Shown here piece by piece: positions 54,246 to 62,792 of a stretch of 64,000 nucleotides of DNA. The stretch covers positions 1-64,000 of the forward strand of contig NZ_JAJJPA010000003.1 in the NCBI RefSeq assembly GCF_020907985.1. Direction: 5' to 3'. A program made the position numbers and the translations under genes. Position 1 is the stretch's first letter; each line of letters begins with the position of its first letter. The DNA is from Kitasatospora humi. Lineage in GTDB: Bacteria > Actinomycetota > Actinomycetes > Streptomycetales > Streptomycetaceae. The notes beneath the pieces were generated by a model. It saw only the letters and a list, made by a program, of their open reading frames with translations, was not told the DNA's origin and made no database searches.

Positions 54246-55031
54246 TCAGGCGCCGCCGGCGGTGACCACCGCGTCGGTGATGAAACCCGCCAGCAGGCCG
54301 GCCAGGACCATCCAGGTGGTCAGCTCCTTGAGTGCGGCCCGGCGGGCCACCGCGAGCAGCTCGATCACCACGTAGAGGATCGACCCGGCGGCCAGCGAGA
54401 GGAACGCGGTGCTCAGGTAGTCGTTGACCAGGTGCTGGCCGACCAGGGTGCCGGCGAAGGTCGGGCCGCCGCCGATCAGGCCGAGCAGCGCCAGGCTGCC
54501 CCAGGACGGCCGGGTGCCCTCGGCGGCCAGCGGGGCCACGATGCCGAACCCCTCGGTGGCGTTGTGCAGCCCGAAGCCGATGATCAGCAGCACGGCCAGC
54601 GATATCTGGCCGGTGGCGGCCGAGTTGCCGATCGCCAGGCCCTCGGCGAAGTTGTGCAGGCCGATGCCGACCGCGATCATCATCGCCAGGTCGGCCGCGC
54701 TCCGCTCGCCGCGTTCGCTCGCCGCGGCCAGCCGCCGGGCGTTCCACCGGTCGTAGTGGACCAGCCCGCACAGGCCGACGGCCAGGCCGGCGGCCAGCAC
54801 CAGGATCCCGGCGACGGCGGTGCCCCAGTGCTTGTCCCCGAGCGCCTTGTCCGTCGGGTCCCAGGCATGGGTGAGCACGTCCCACACCAGGAACAGCAGG
54901 ATCCCGATGGCCAGCGCGTTCAGCCCCGCCCGCAGCCGGGGCGCGGGGCGGCGCAGTCGGCCGATCGGCAGACCGAGGTAGATGGTGACGCCGGCGACGG
55001 CTCCGAGCAGGGCGATCTGACCGCTGGACAT
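54246..55031 (-). CDS. ZIP family metal transporter
   Basis: A 261-residue membrane protein with about eight helices. The ZIP metal-site signatures are present in two helices: GIGLHNFAEGLAIG near residue 150 and GFGLHNATEGFGI near 185 (HNxxEG). The cytosolic loop between helices 3 and 4 has DRWNARRLAAASERGE rather than a histidine-rich segment. Family members import zinc or other divalent metals. ATG 55031 follows GGAG at 8 nt. Divergent from the DedA gene; a dyad at 55120-55139 lies in between. Convergent with the nucleosidase gene, 7 nt apart. Confidence 0.9.
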   Translation of the reverse strand: MSSGQIALLGAVAGVTIYLGLPIGRLRRPAPRLRAGLNALAIGILLFLVWDVLTHAWDPTDKALGDKHWGTAVAGILVLAAGLAVGLCGLVHYDRWNARRLAAASERGERSAADLAMMIAVGIGLHNFAEGLAIGNSAATGQISLAVLLIIGFGLHNATEGFGIVAPLAAEGTRPSWGSLALLGLIGGGPTFAGTLVGQHLVNDYLSTAFLSLAAGSILYVVIELLAVARRAALKELTTWMVLAGLLAGFITDAVVTAGGA

Positions 55032-55119
55032 CCGGGTTCTCCGAGGGTGTCGGTGGGAATGACGATGGCCGAGGTTAGGGCAGCCGGCCGGGAATGTCGT
55101 GAAGTTCTCGGGAATCGTT

Positions 55120-55139
55120 CGTCTACAGTGACGTAGACG
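55120..55139. promoter_or_regulatory. Dyad in the ZIP/DedA divergent promoter region
   Basis: CGTCTAC-AGTGAC-GTAGACG, a perfect 7-bp-arm dyad with a 6-nt centre, lies 89 nt from the ZIP start and 22 nt before the DedA start. It looks like a TetR-class operator. No regulator gene is nearby. Confidence 0.6.
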
Positions 55140-55161
55140 GTGCGATGGAAGGAGCCTGCCG

Positions 55162-55929
55162 GTGGGATCGCTGACCAACTGGCTCGCAGGGCTCTCCGGG
55201 CCCGTGGTCTACGCGGTGGTGGGCGCGCTGGTCTTCGCGGAGGACGCGCTGTTCGTCGGCTTCGTGGTGCCCGGGGAGACCGCCGCGGTGCTCGGCGGCA
55301 CCATCGCCGCCGCGCACCGCGAGGTGAGCCTGCCGGTGATGATGGCGGTCGTGGTGGCCGCCGCGATCCTCGGCGACACCACGGGCTACGAACTCGGCCG
55401 CTGGTGGGGGCCGGGGCTGCTGCGCACCCGCCCGGCCGTCAAGCACCGGGCCCGGCTCGACAAGGCCCGTGCCTTCATCCGTGCCAAGGGCCCGGCGGCG
55501 GTCTTCCTGGGCCGGTTCGTCGCACTGTTCCGCGCCCTGGTGCCGTTCCTGTCCGGGGTCTCCCGGATGCAGTACCGCAAGTTCCTGGTCTTCAACGCGG
55601 CCGGCGGCGTGATCTGGGGCGTCGGCTTCGTGCTGCTAGGGTATGCGGCCGGCTCGGCCTACGCCCAGGTGGAGCACCTGGTCGGCACGGCGCTGGCGGT
55701 GCTGGTCGCGGCCTTGGTGGTGGTGGCGCTGGGGGTCTGGTTCTGGCGCAAGCGGCGGCGGGAGCGGGCGGCGCTGCGGTCCGAGGAGCAGGGCGACGCG
55801 GAGGAGCGGGGCGACGCGGAGGAGCGGGGCGAGGCGGTGCGGGGCGCCGCTGAGGAGCGGGACGACGGCGGAGGGACGGACGCCGAGGAGCGGGGCGAGG
55901 CCCAGGAGCGGGGCGACGAACGGCCCTGA
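55162..55929 (+). CDS. DedA family membrane protein
   Basis: A 255-residue DedA/SNARE-associated protein. The core (residues 1-195) has the family signatures FVVPGETAAVLGG (E and G motif), GDTTGYELGRWWG and GRFVALFRALVPFLSG, with five or six membrane helices. DedA proteins act in lipid transport and membrane homeostasis. The C-terminal 55 residues are hydrophilic and repetitive (EERGDAEERGDAEERGEA), coded by tandem repeats. GTG 55162 follows AAGGAG at 8 nt. Divergent from the ZIP gene with a dyad between them. Confidence 0.9.
   Translation: MGSLTNWLAGLSGPVVYAVVGALVFAEDALFVGFVVPGETAAVLGGTIAAAHREVSLPVMMAVVVAAAILGDTTGYELGRWWGPGLLRTRPAVKHRARLDKARAFIRAKGPAAVFLGRFVALFRALVPFLSGVSRMQYRKFLVFNAAGGVIWGVGFVLLGYAAGSAYAQVEHLVGTALAVLVAALVVVALGVWFWRKRRRERAALRSEEQGDAEERGDAEERGEAVRGAAEERDDGGGTDAEERGEAQERGDERP
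55783..55836. repeat. 18-bp tandem repeat in the DedA gene
   Basis: Three near-identical 18-bp units, GAGGAGCGGGGCGACGCG, at 55783, 55801 and 55819 encode EERGDA repeats; imperfect copies continue to about 55920. Confidence 0.85.
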
Positions 55930-56054
55930 CCCGGGCCGCTGTTCGTCCGCCCAAGCGGGCGCTCGTTCGGCCCGGGGGTCCGGCCGGCCCGCCGCCGGAC
56001 CGGCCGAGGCGTTAATCCGTTGACGCGACGGACCGACCTGGCCAGGCTGGCCGG

Positions 56055-57302
56055 ATGTCCGCCACCTTCGCACCGCTGCGCCACCGACCGTTCCGCTGGC
56101 TGGTCGTGGGGCGCAGCTGCGCCACCCTGGCCAACAGCATGGCCCCGGTGGCGCTCGCCTTCGCGGTGCTGGACCTGACCGGATCGCTGACCGATCTGGG
56201 GCTGGTGGTCGGCGCCCGGTCGCTGGCGAACGTGGCGGCGCTGCTGTTCGGCGGGGTGCTGGCCGACCGGGTGCGGCGCGGGGTGATCCTCCAGGGCACC
56301 GCGCTGGCCTCGGCGCTGTCCCAGGCCTTGGTGGCCCTCGCGGTGCTGCTGCACTCCGCCTCGCTGCCGCTGCTGATCGGACTGAGCCTGGTCAACGGCG
56401 TGCTGGCGGCGCTGTCGATGCCGGCCAGTGCCGCGCTGCTGCCGCAGACGGTGCCCGCCGAGGAGCTGCGGCCGGCCAACGCGGTCAACCGGATCGGCCT
56501 CAACACCGGGCTCATCGCGGGCAGTTCGCTGGGCGGTCTGCTGGCGGCCGGAGTCGGCCCGGGCTGGGCGCTGGCGGTGGACGCGCTGGTGCTGCTGGCC
56601 GCGGCGGGCGGCTACCTGGCGGTCCGGCTGCCGTCCGGCGCGCCGGCCGTACCGGCTGCCGAGAAGGCCCGCCCGCTGGCCGAACTGCTGGAAGGCTGGC
56701 GGGAGTTCACCGCCCGTCGGTGGGTCTGGGTGGTGGTGCTGCAGTTCATGGTGGTGAACGCGGCGGAGTCCGGCTCGATCACGGTGCTCGGGCCGGGGAT
56801 CGCCGACGCCACCTTCGGCCGCGGTGTCTGGGGGCTGGTGCTGGCCACCCAGATGGCGGGCGCGGTCGTGGCGGGCTTCGTGGTGGCCCGGTCGGCGTTC
56901 CGGCGGGCGCTGCTGGTCGGGGTGGCCGCGGTGTTCGCCATGGCGCTGCCGGTGCTGGCGCTGGCGGCGCGCTCGGGTGCCGTGCCGGTCGCCGCGGCGA
57001 TGTTCGTGGCCGGCTTCTCGGTCGAGTTCTTCTGCGTGGCCTGGGACCTGTCACTGCAGCAGAACGTGCCGGCGGACCGCCTCGCCCGGGTCTACTCCTT
57101 CGACGCGCTGGGCTCTTTCCTGGCGCTGCCGCTGGGCGAGACGGCCGCCGGGCCGCTGGCGGCCAGGATCGGCACCGGTCGCACCCTGCTGGCCGCCGCC
57201 GCGCTGATCGCGCTGGCCACGGCGGCCGCGCTGGCCGTCCGGGCGGTGCGCACCCTGACCGTGCACGACGACCAGCCGGCGCCCGAACTCGTGCCGGTCT
57301 GA
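56055..57302 (+). CDS. MFS transporter
   Basis: A 415-residue major facilitator protein with about 12 membrane helices. The motif between helices 2 and 3, GGVLADRVRRG near residue 74, is the MFS A-motif. The opening FAPLRHRPFRWLVVGRSCATLANSMAPVALAF and the C-terminal half (FCVAWDLSLQQNVPADRLARVYSFDALGS) are typical of the enterobactin/macrolide-exporter-like subgroup. Substrate unknown. ATG 56055. Convergent with the SnoaL-like gene, 7 nt apart. Confidence 0.92.
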   Translation: MSATFAPLRHRPFRWLVVGRSCATLANSMAPVALAFAVLDLTGSLTDLGLVVGARSLANVAALLFGGVLADRVRRGVILQGTALASALSQALVALAVLLHSASLPLLIGLSLVNGVLAALSMPASAALLPQTVPAEELRPANAVNRIGLNTGLIAGSSLGGLLAAGVGPGWALAVDALVLLAAAGGYLAVRLPSGAPAVPAAEKARPLAELLEGWREFTARRWVWVVVLQFMVVNAAESGSITVLGPGIADATFGRGVWGLVLATQMAGAVVAGFVVARSAFRRALLVGVAAVFAMALPVLALAARSGAVPVAAAMFVAGFSVEFFCVAWDLSLQQNVPADRLARVYSFDALGSFLALPLGETAAGPLAARIGTGRTLLAAAALIALATAAALAVRAVRTLTVHDDQPAPELVPV

Positions 57303-57309
57303 CGGGACG

Positions 57310-57705
57310 TCAGATCCGTGGCGCGATGAGGTCCTGGTACTCGCGCCAGTGCGTGATCCGGCCGTCCCGGACCCGCAGCTTCAGCACGAAGACGGCGGTG
57401 CTGCGCTGCCCGTCGGCGGTGGCCGCGCCGGTCAGCCGGTACTGCGCGATCAGCTCCCGGGGGTCGGCCGTGTCGCGCAGCGCGATCACCTGGAAGTCGT
57501 CGAAGCGCACCGGCCGTTCGGCCTCGGTGGTGGCGGCGAAGGCCAGGAGCTCGTCCCGCCCGGTGAGCTTCTGCGGCCGCCCGTCGGGCGCGTAGGGGAA
57601 CTCGACGACCGCGTCCTCGGCCCACAGCTCCCCGGTCGGCGCGAACGCGCCCGCCAGCAGACCGGTACGGAACTGCTCGAAGATCTCCAACGGACCGTCG
57701 GCCAT
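57310..57705 (-). CDS. SnoaL-like/NTF2-fold protein
   Basis: A 131-residue protein of the SnoaL/nuclear transport factor 2 fold (LEIFEQFRTGLLAGAFAPTGELWAEDAVVEFPYAPDG near the N-terminus; VFVLKLRVRDGRITHWREYQD at the C-terminus). Members are polyketide cyclases, ketosteroid isomerases or binding proteins; no catalytic residues can be named here with confidence. ATG 57705 follows GAGAGGT. Confidence 0.85.
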   Translation of the reverse strand: MADGPLEIFEQFRTGLLAGAFAPTGELWAEDAVVEFPYAPDGRPQKLTGRDELLAFAATTEAERPVRFDDFQVIALRDTADPRELIAQYRLTGAATADGQRSTAVFVLKLRVRDGRITHWREYQDLIAPRI

Positions 57706-57791
57706 CACGGCACCTCTCGGGGCGTCACCATCGCAACCGCCCCAGTATTCCGGCGGCACGCGTGCCGTGCGGGCGTTTCGGCCAAGTGTTG

Positions 57792-58793
57792 CTACGCGGC
57801 CACCACCGGCCGCCGGTAGCCGGCGCGCAGCCGTCGGTGCGCCCCGGGCGGGCTGCCCAGGCGGTCCAGACCGAGCAGGGCGGCGCCCAGCACCGGGGGC
57901 GCGGTGACGATCCGCGGGAGGGCCAGCGGGGCTTCGGTGCGCAGCCGGGCGTGCAGGTTGTCGAGCAGCAGCGGCTGGCCGGCGGCCAGCACCCCGCCGC
58001 CGAGCACCAGCGGGGTGGGGGTCGCCAGGAGGTCGAGCCGGGTCAGCGCCACCCGGGCCAGCGCCGCGATCTCCGCCGCCTGCCGGTCGATCAGCGCCAG
58101 CGCGGCGGGGTCGCCACCGCGCGCGCAGTCGAAGAGCAGCGGCACCACCTCGTGCAGCCGCACCCGGCCGACCTCGCCCAGGTGCAGCGCCTCGGCGAAC
58201 GCGGTCGCCGAGGCCAGCCCGAAGTGGGCCGCGACGGCCGGCGCCAGCGCGGTGGCCGGCCCGCGTCCGTCCTCGGCCCGAGTGGCGTGCCACATCGCCT
58301 CGGCGGCCAGCCCGGCCCCGCCGCCCCAGTCGCCGGTGAGCTGCCCGAGCGCCGGGAACCGGGCGGTGCGGCCGTCCGGCGCCAGGCCCACGCAGTTGAT
58401 CCCGGCGCCGCAGACCACCGCCACCCCGTACGGCGTGTCGGTGCCCGCGCGGAGCAGCCCGAAGGTGTCGTTGGCCACCGTCACCGTGGCTCCCCAGCCC
58501 TGCTCGGTGAGCGCGGCGGTCAGCGCCCGCTCCTCGGCCGGCAGGTCGGCGTTGGCCAGGCAGGCCTGCACATGGCTGACCAGCAGGCCGTCGGCGCTCC
58601 GGCCGGCCGCCGCCGCGCAGGCGGCGACCAGTGGGGCCAGCCCGGCCACGGCGGCCCGCGGCCCGTGCGCCTGCGGGTCGAAGCCGCCGCCGCGGGCGGT
58701 GCCGAGCACGGTGCCGTCGGCGGTGACCAGGGCGACGTCGGTCTTGCTGTTGCCGGCGTCCACGGCGAGCACACCGACCAGGGGATGCGACAT
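57792..58793 (-). CDS. BadF/BadG/N-acetylglucosamine kinase-type sugar kinase
   Basis: A 333-residue ATPase of the actin-fold ASKHA superfamily, N-acetylglucosamine-kinase-like. Phosphate-binding loop DAGNSKTDVALV is at residues 12-23, the catalytic region TVANDTFGLLRAG near 103-115, the second phosphate loop VVCGAGINCVGL near 128 and the adenosine motif VLGGGVLAAGQ near 265. It would phosphorylate an amino sugar or related sugar. It is the last gene of the ROK-GH4-kinase operon; 9 nt separate it from the GH4 gene. Confidence 0.88.
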   Translation of the reverse strand: MSHPLVGVLAVDAGNSKTDVALVTADGTVLGTARGGGFDPQAHGPRAAVAGLAPLVAACAAAAGRSADGLLVSHVQACLANADLPAEERALTAALTEQGWGATVTVANDTFGLLRAGTDTPYGVAVVCGAGINCVGLAPDGRTARFPALGQLTGDWGGGAGLAAEAMWHATRAEDGRGPATALAPAVAAHFGLASATAFAEALHLGEVGRVRLHEVVPLLFDCARGGDPAALALIDRQAAEIAALARVALTRLDLLATPTPLVLGGGVLAAGQPLLLDNLHARLRTEAPLALPRIVTAPPVLGAALLGLDRLGSPPGAHRRLRAGYRRPVVAA

Positions 58794-58802
58794 GATGCTC
58801 CG

Positions 58803-60089
58803 TCAGGTCCAGCTGAGATGCGGCTTATTGTGTGCGATCAGGGCGTCGGTCAGCCGATCGGCCAACTCGATCTGCCCGACCAGCGGATGGGCCAGCAGGG
58901 CGTCGAAGACCCGCCCCCGGCCGCCCTTGAGCGCGGCCTGGAGGGCGAGGTGCTCATAGGCGGTGACGGCCGCGATCAGTCCGGCGAACAGCGGCTCCAC
59001 CGGCCGCTGCGGCAGCGGCCGTACTCCGGCGGCGTCCACGGCGGCCGGCACCTCGATCACCGCGTCGTCCGGCAGGAACGGCAGCACCCCGTCGTTGCGG
59101 GTGTTGACCACCTGGACGCCCGGGCCGCCCCCGGTGCCGAGCAGTGCCGCGATCAGCTGCACCGCCGCCTCCGAGTAGAAGGCGCCGCCGCGCCGGCTCA
59201 GCAGCTCCGGCTTGGTGTCCAGCGCCGGATCGGCGTAGAGCCGCAGCAACTCCCGCTCGATCTCGGCCACTCGGGCGGCCCGGGTGCCCTGCTCGCGCAG
59301 TTCGGCGACCACCGCGTCGTGCTGGTAGTAGTAGCGCAGGTAGTAGGAGGGCACGACGCCCAGGTGCCGGATCACCGGCAGCGGCAGACGCAGGTCGTCG
59401 GCGATCTCGGTGCCGAAGTCGGCCAGCAGCTCGGGCAGCACCTCGCGCCCGGTGGGGGCGCCGGGCGCGTCCAGCAGGGTGACGCCGCGCTCCCAGGTGA
59501 GGTGGTTGAGGCCCACGTGGTCCAGTCGGACCAGCTCCGGCGCCACCCCCAGGTGGGCGGCGAACCTGCGCTGGAACCCGATCGCCACGTTGCACAGCCC
59601 GACCGCCCGGTGGCCGGCGGTCTGCAGGGCCCTGGTGACGATGCCCACCGGGTTGGTGAAGTCCACGATCCAGGCGGCCGGGTTGGCCCGGCGCACCCGT
59701 TCGGCGATCTCCAGCACCACCGGCACGGTGCGCAGCGCCTTGGCCAACCCGCCGGCCCCGGTGGTCTCCTGGCCCACGCAGCCGCACTCCAGCGGCCAGC
59801 CCTCGTCCTGGGCGCGGGCTGCCTGCCCGCCCACCCGCAGCTGCAGCAGCACCGCATCGGCGCCCGCCACCCCGGCGTCCAGGGCGGTGCTGGTGCGCAC
59901 GGTCGCGGGGTGCCCCTGCTTGGCGAGGATCCGCCGGGCCAGCGCCCCCACCAGCTCCAGCCGGTCGGCGGCCGGATCGATCAGCACCAGCTCGCCGATC
60001 GGCAGGCCGTCACGCAACCGGGCGAAGCCGTCGACGAGTTCGGGCGTGTAGGTGGAGCCGCCGCCGACGACGGCGAGTTTCAGGGACAT
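58803..60089 (-). CDS. GH4 family 6-phospho-beta-glucosidase-like protein
   Basis: A 428-residue NAD- and metal-dependent glycosidase of family GH4. NAD-binding loop VVGGGSTYTPELVDGF is at residues 7-22; VDFTNPVGIVTRAL near 145 and the metal-site cysteine in LCNVAIGFQRRF near 170, with the histidine of GLNHLTW near 202. The GH4 mechanism oxidises C3 of the sugar and eliminates the aglycon; substrates are usually 6-phospho-glucosides, so the neighbouring kinase could supply a phosphosugar, or cleavage could come first. ATG 60089 is chosen; a GTG 6 nt upstream also exists. No transport gene is nearby. Confidence 0.92.
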   Translation of the reverse strand: MSLKLAVVGGGSTYTPELVDGFARLRDGLPIGELVLIDPAADRLELVGALARRILAKQGHPATVRTSTALDAGVAGADAVLLQLRVGGQAARAQDEGWPLECGCVGQETTGAGGLAKALRTVPVVLEIAERVRRANPAAWIVDFTNPVGIVTRALQTAGHRAVGLCNVAIGFQRRFAAHLGVAPELVRLDHVGLNHLTWERGVTLLDAPGAPTGREVLPELLADFGTEIADDLRLPLPVIRHLGVVPSYYLRYYYQHDAVVAELREQGTRAARVAEIERELLRLYADPALDTKPELLSRRGGAFYSEAAVQLIAALLGTGGGPGVQVVNTRNDGVLPFLPDDAVIEVPAAVDAAGVRPLPQRPVEPLFAGLIAAVTAYEHLALQAALKGGRGRVFDALLAHPLVGQIELADRLTDALIAHNKPHLSWT

Positions 60090-60129
60090 CAGCACTCGAC
60101 CCCTGTCGTGTGGATGGGTGGGTGGTGGG

Positions 60130-61347
60130 TCAGTCGGTGGTGAAGACCTGCTCCCGGGCCGTGCCGAGGGCCCGCTGCAGCGCGCCGTGCAGCACCGGGG
60201 AGCCCGGCACGGTGCTGCTGAGCAGTCGCGGGCGCGGCACGGCCAGGCCGGTGAGCTGCTCCTGGACGAGGTCGCGCAGCCGGGCGCCGCCGGCGGTGGG
60301 GATCCCGCCGGAGAGCACCACCAGCTCGGGGTCGATCACGGCGACGATCGCGGCCAGCCCGGTGGCCAGCCGCTCGGCCAGCACCGCGAGGAACTCGTCG
60401 CCCGCGCCCGGGGTGGCCAGCGCCTTGCCGATCGCCGCCTCGGCGCTGCGGGCCGCCAGGCCGTGCCGCCGGGCCAGGGCCAGCACCCCGGCGGCGCCCG
60501 CGAGCTGCTGGAAGCCGCCGGAGTTCTTCCGCCGGACGTTGCGGATCACCGGGGCGCCCGGCACCGGCATGTAGCCGACCTCGCCGGCGCCGCCGGTGTG
60601 GCCGCGGTGCAGCCGGCCGCCGAGCACGATCGCCGCGCCGATCCCCTCCTCGGCCCAGAGCAGCACGAAGTCCGAGCAGTCCCTCGCCGCGCCGAGCGCC
60701 TGCTCGGCGACGGCGGCGAGGTTGACGTCGTTCTCGATCGCCACCGGTGCGCCCAGTGCCTCGGTGAGCCGGTCGAGCAGCCCGGCGCAGTGCCAGCCGG
60801 GCAGGTGGGCGGCGTAGCGCAGCTTCTGGGTCTGCGGGTCCAGGGCGCCGGGGGTGCCGATGGCGATGGCGGTCAGCCGGCCCGGGGCCAGGCCGGCCCG
60901 CTCCACGGTGGCGGCCAGGCCGTCGGCGATCCTCCCCCAGCCTCCGGCCGGGTCCTCCGTGGCGGTGCCGGCCGCCTGCCGGCCCGGGGTGGGCAGCAGG
61001 TGCTCGGCGAGGGTCTGACCGGTGATGTCGGCCACCGCGAACCGGATCTGGCCGGGCGTCACGTCCAGGCCCGCGACGTAACCGGCCGCCGGATTCACCT
61101 GGTAGAGCTGGGCGTTGGGACCGGGCCCGCCGACCGTGGTGCCCACCGGCACGACCAGCCCGGCGGCCTCGAGGCGGGCCAGCAGTTGGGAGGCGGTGGG
61201 TTTGGAGAGGCCGGTCAGGGCGCCGATCCGGGTGCGGGAGAGCGGACCGTGGGCCAGCAGCAGGTCCAGGGCGGCCCGGTCGTTGATGGCCCGCAGTCGG
61301 CTCGGGGTGCCGGGGCGCGGTGCGGAGGTGGCGGAGGTGTCGTTCAC
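60130..61347 (-). CDS. ROK family transcriptional regulator
   Basis: A 405-residue ROK regulator (NagC/XylR type). N-terminal winged helix (residues 12-70) with LSRTRIGALTGLSKPTASQLLARLEAAGL, then a sugar-kinase-like domain: YVAGLDVTPGQIRFAVAD, IGTPGALDPQ, IENDVNLAAVAE and HTGGAGEVGYMPV. The cysteine-rich zinc motif of active ROK kinases (CxCGxxGCxE) is not visible, so metal binding and catalysis are doubtful. It probably senses a sugar or sugar phosphate and controls the GH4-kinase genes that follow at 40 nt. GTG 61347 follows GGGAGG. Confidence 0.9.
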   Translation of the reverse strand: MNDTSATSAPRPGTPSRLRAINDRAALDLLLAHGPLSRTRIGALTGLSKPTASQLLARLEAAGLVVPVGTTVGGPGPNAQLYQVNPAAGYVAGLDVTPGQIRFAVADITGQTLAEHLLPTPGRQAAGTATEDPAGGWGRIADGLAATVERAGLAPGRLTAIAIGTPGALDPQTQKLRYAAHLPGWHCAGLLDRLTEALGAPVAIENDVNLAAVAEQALGAARDCSDFVLLWAEEGIGAAIVLGGRLHRGHTGGAGEVGYMPVPGAPVIRNVRRKNSGGFQQLAGAAGVLALARRHGLAARSAEAAIGKALATPGAGDEFLAVLAERLATGLAAIVAVIDPELVVLSGGIPTAGGARLRDLVQEQLTGLAVPRPRLLSSTVPGSPVLHGALQRALGTAREQVFTTD

Positions 61348-61384
61348 GTGCTCGATCCTCCCGGGTCGGCGGGCCCTTGGACAA

Positions 61385-61408
61385 TTGGAAACTTTACTAA
61401 CAATCCAA
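61385..61408. promoter_or_regulatory. Candidate ROK-regulator operator
   Basis: TTGGA (61385-61389) and TCCAA (61404-61408) flank AACTTTACTAACAA, an AT-rich tract that contrasts sharply with its surroundings. AT-rich CTTTACTAA-type sequences resemble ROK/NagC operators. It lies 38 nt before the regulator start. Confidence 0.55.
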
Positions 61409-61454
61409 GCCCTGTCAATGGAACCGCCGGCCCGAGAGGCGCGCCGACAGCAGT

Positions 61455-61480
61455 GCCCCGGCCGCGCGGGCGGCCGGGGC
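61455..61480 (-). terminator. Terminator of the mechanosensitive channel gene
   Basis: An 11-bp perfect stem (GCCCCGGCCGC, 61455-61465, with 61470-61480) and a 4-nt loop, 19 nt past the channel stop codon. Confidence 0.85.
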
Positions 61481-61499
61481 ACCGGGGGGGAGGGAGGGG

Positions 61500-62543
61500 T
61501 CAGGGCAGCTTGCTGAACGCCTGCTGCTCCTCCGGGGTCGGCGGCGGGATCGGACGGGCGCTCAGCGAACGGGCCGAGGCCGGGTCGGCGAGCGAGGACG
61601 GCGGTTGCGCGTCGGCGATGGCGCTCGGCGCGGGCGGGGCGGCCGACGACCCGGCGGCCTCCTCCTTGAGCTTGATCCCGGCCCCGTCGAAGGCCGCCTT
61701 CAGCCGTCCGCGCAGCGCCCGGGCGACCAGCTGCGCCCTGCTCGGCATGGTCTTGGCCTGCACCCGCAGCACCACGGTGTCGGCGGAGACCGACTCCACG
61801 CCCAGCACCTGCACCGGCTCCCAGAGCAGTTCGTCCCAGGGCGACTCCTTGGCGAACGCCTCGGCCGCGGTCAGGATCAGCGCCTCGACCTTGTCCAGGT
61901 CCTCCCGGTAGCCGACCTGGACGTCCACCGTCGCGGTCGACCAGCCCTGGCTCATGTTGGCGATCCGCTTCACCTCGCCGTTGCGGATGTACCAGATCTC
62001 ACCGCTGTCGCCGCGCAGCTTGGTCACCCGCAGCCCGACCTCCAGCACGGTGCCGGTGGCCACCCCCATGTCGATCTCGTCCCCGACGCCGTACTGGTCC
62101 TCCATGATCATGAAGACCCCGGAGAGGAAGTCGGTGACCAGGTTGCGGGCGCCGAAACCGAGCGCCACGCCCGCCACCCCGGCGCTGGCCAGCAGCGGCG
62201 CCAGGTCCACCCCGACCTCGGAGAGCACCATCAGCGCGGCGGTGCCCAGGATCGAGAACGAGGCGACGCTGCGCAGCACCGAACCGATCGCCGCCGCCCG
62301 CTGGCCGCGCCGCTCCGGGTTCACCAGCAGCCCGCCCAGCCGGCTGCTGGTCTCGTTGTCGCTGTGCTCCGCCTCCCGGGTCATCCGGTGGATCAGCTGG
62401 TCGATCAGCTTGCGCACCACTGCCCGCAGCACCAGCGCGAGCAGCACGATGACGACGATGCGCAGCGTTCCGTCGATCCACGACTCCCAGTTGGCGTCCA
62501 GCCAGCCGGCCGCCTCCCTGGTGCTGGTTGTGACGTCGGTCAC
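61500..62543 (-). CDS. MscS-family mechanosensitive ion channel
   Basis: A 347-residue small-conductance mechanosensitive channel. One N-terminal helix (TLRIVVIVLLALVLRAVV), a second (VLRSVASFSILGTAALMVL) and the pore helix LLASAGVAGVALGFGARNLVTDFLSG precede the MscS beta domain (FMIMEDQYGVGDEIDMG ... IWYIRNGEVKRIANMSQGW) and a C-terminal cytosolic alpha/beta domain. The proline-rich tail beyond about 305 is not conserved. These channels open under osmotic downshock. GTG 62543 follows AGGAGG at 6 nt; the frame is open to 62579. Confidence 0.93.
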   Translation of the reverse strand: MTDVTTSTREAAGWLDANWESWIDGTLRIVVIVLLALVLRAVVRKLIDQLIHRMTREAEHSDNETSSRLGGLLVNPERRGQRAAAIGSVLRSVASFSILGTAALMVLSEVGVDLAPLLASAGVAGVALGFGARNLVTDFLSGVFMIMEDQYGVGDEIDMGVATGTVLEVGLRVTKLRGDSGEIWYIRNGEVKRIANMSQGWSTATVDVQVGYREDLDKVEALILTAAEAFAKESPWDELLWEPVQVLGVESVSADTVVLRVQAKTMPSRAQLVARALRGRLKAAFDGAGIKLKEEAAGSSAAPPAPSAIADAQPPSSLADPASARSLSARPIPPPTPEEQQAFSKLP

Positions 62544-62792
62544 GAGGCCCTCCTGTGCCCGCGGGAAAACTCGGCGCACAGCCTAGCGAGCGCAGGTCGG
62601 TGCGCCGAACGGCCGGTTTGGGCATAGAGACAGGTAGCACCGGCGAGCGCGGAACCCGCGTCCGCCTGTTACCCGGTAGTGGTGGCGCCGTACAAAGTCG
62701 TAAGGCGACACTGGGGGAGATCGCGCAGCGATGCGCGGTCATCCGCTCGTCCCGGCGCGAGCCACGCGCCGCAGGCGTCCAAGGAGGCATCC

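Noticed and set aside
62679-62792. Earlier start for the HNH nuclease
   Set aside because: GTG 62793 has a perfect ribosome binding site and matches the family N-terminus; the extension does not.
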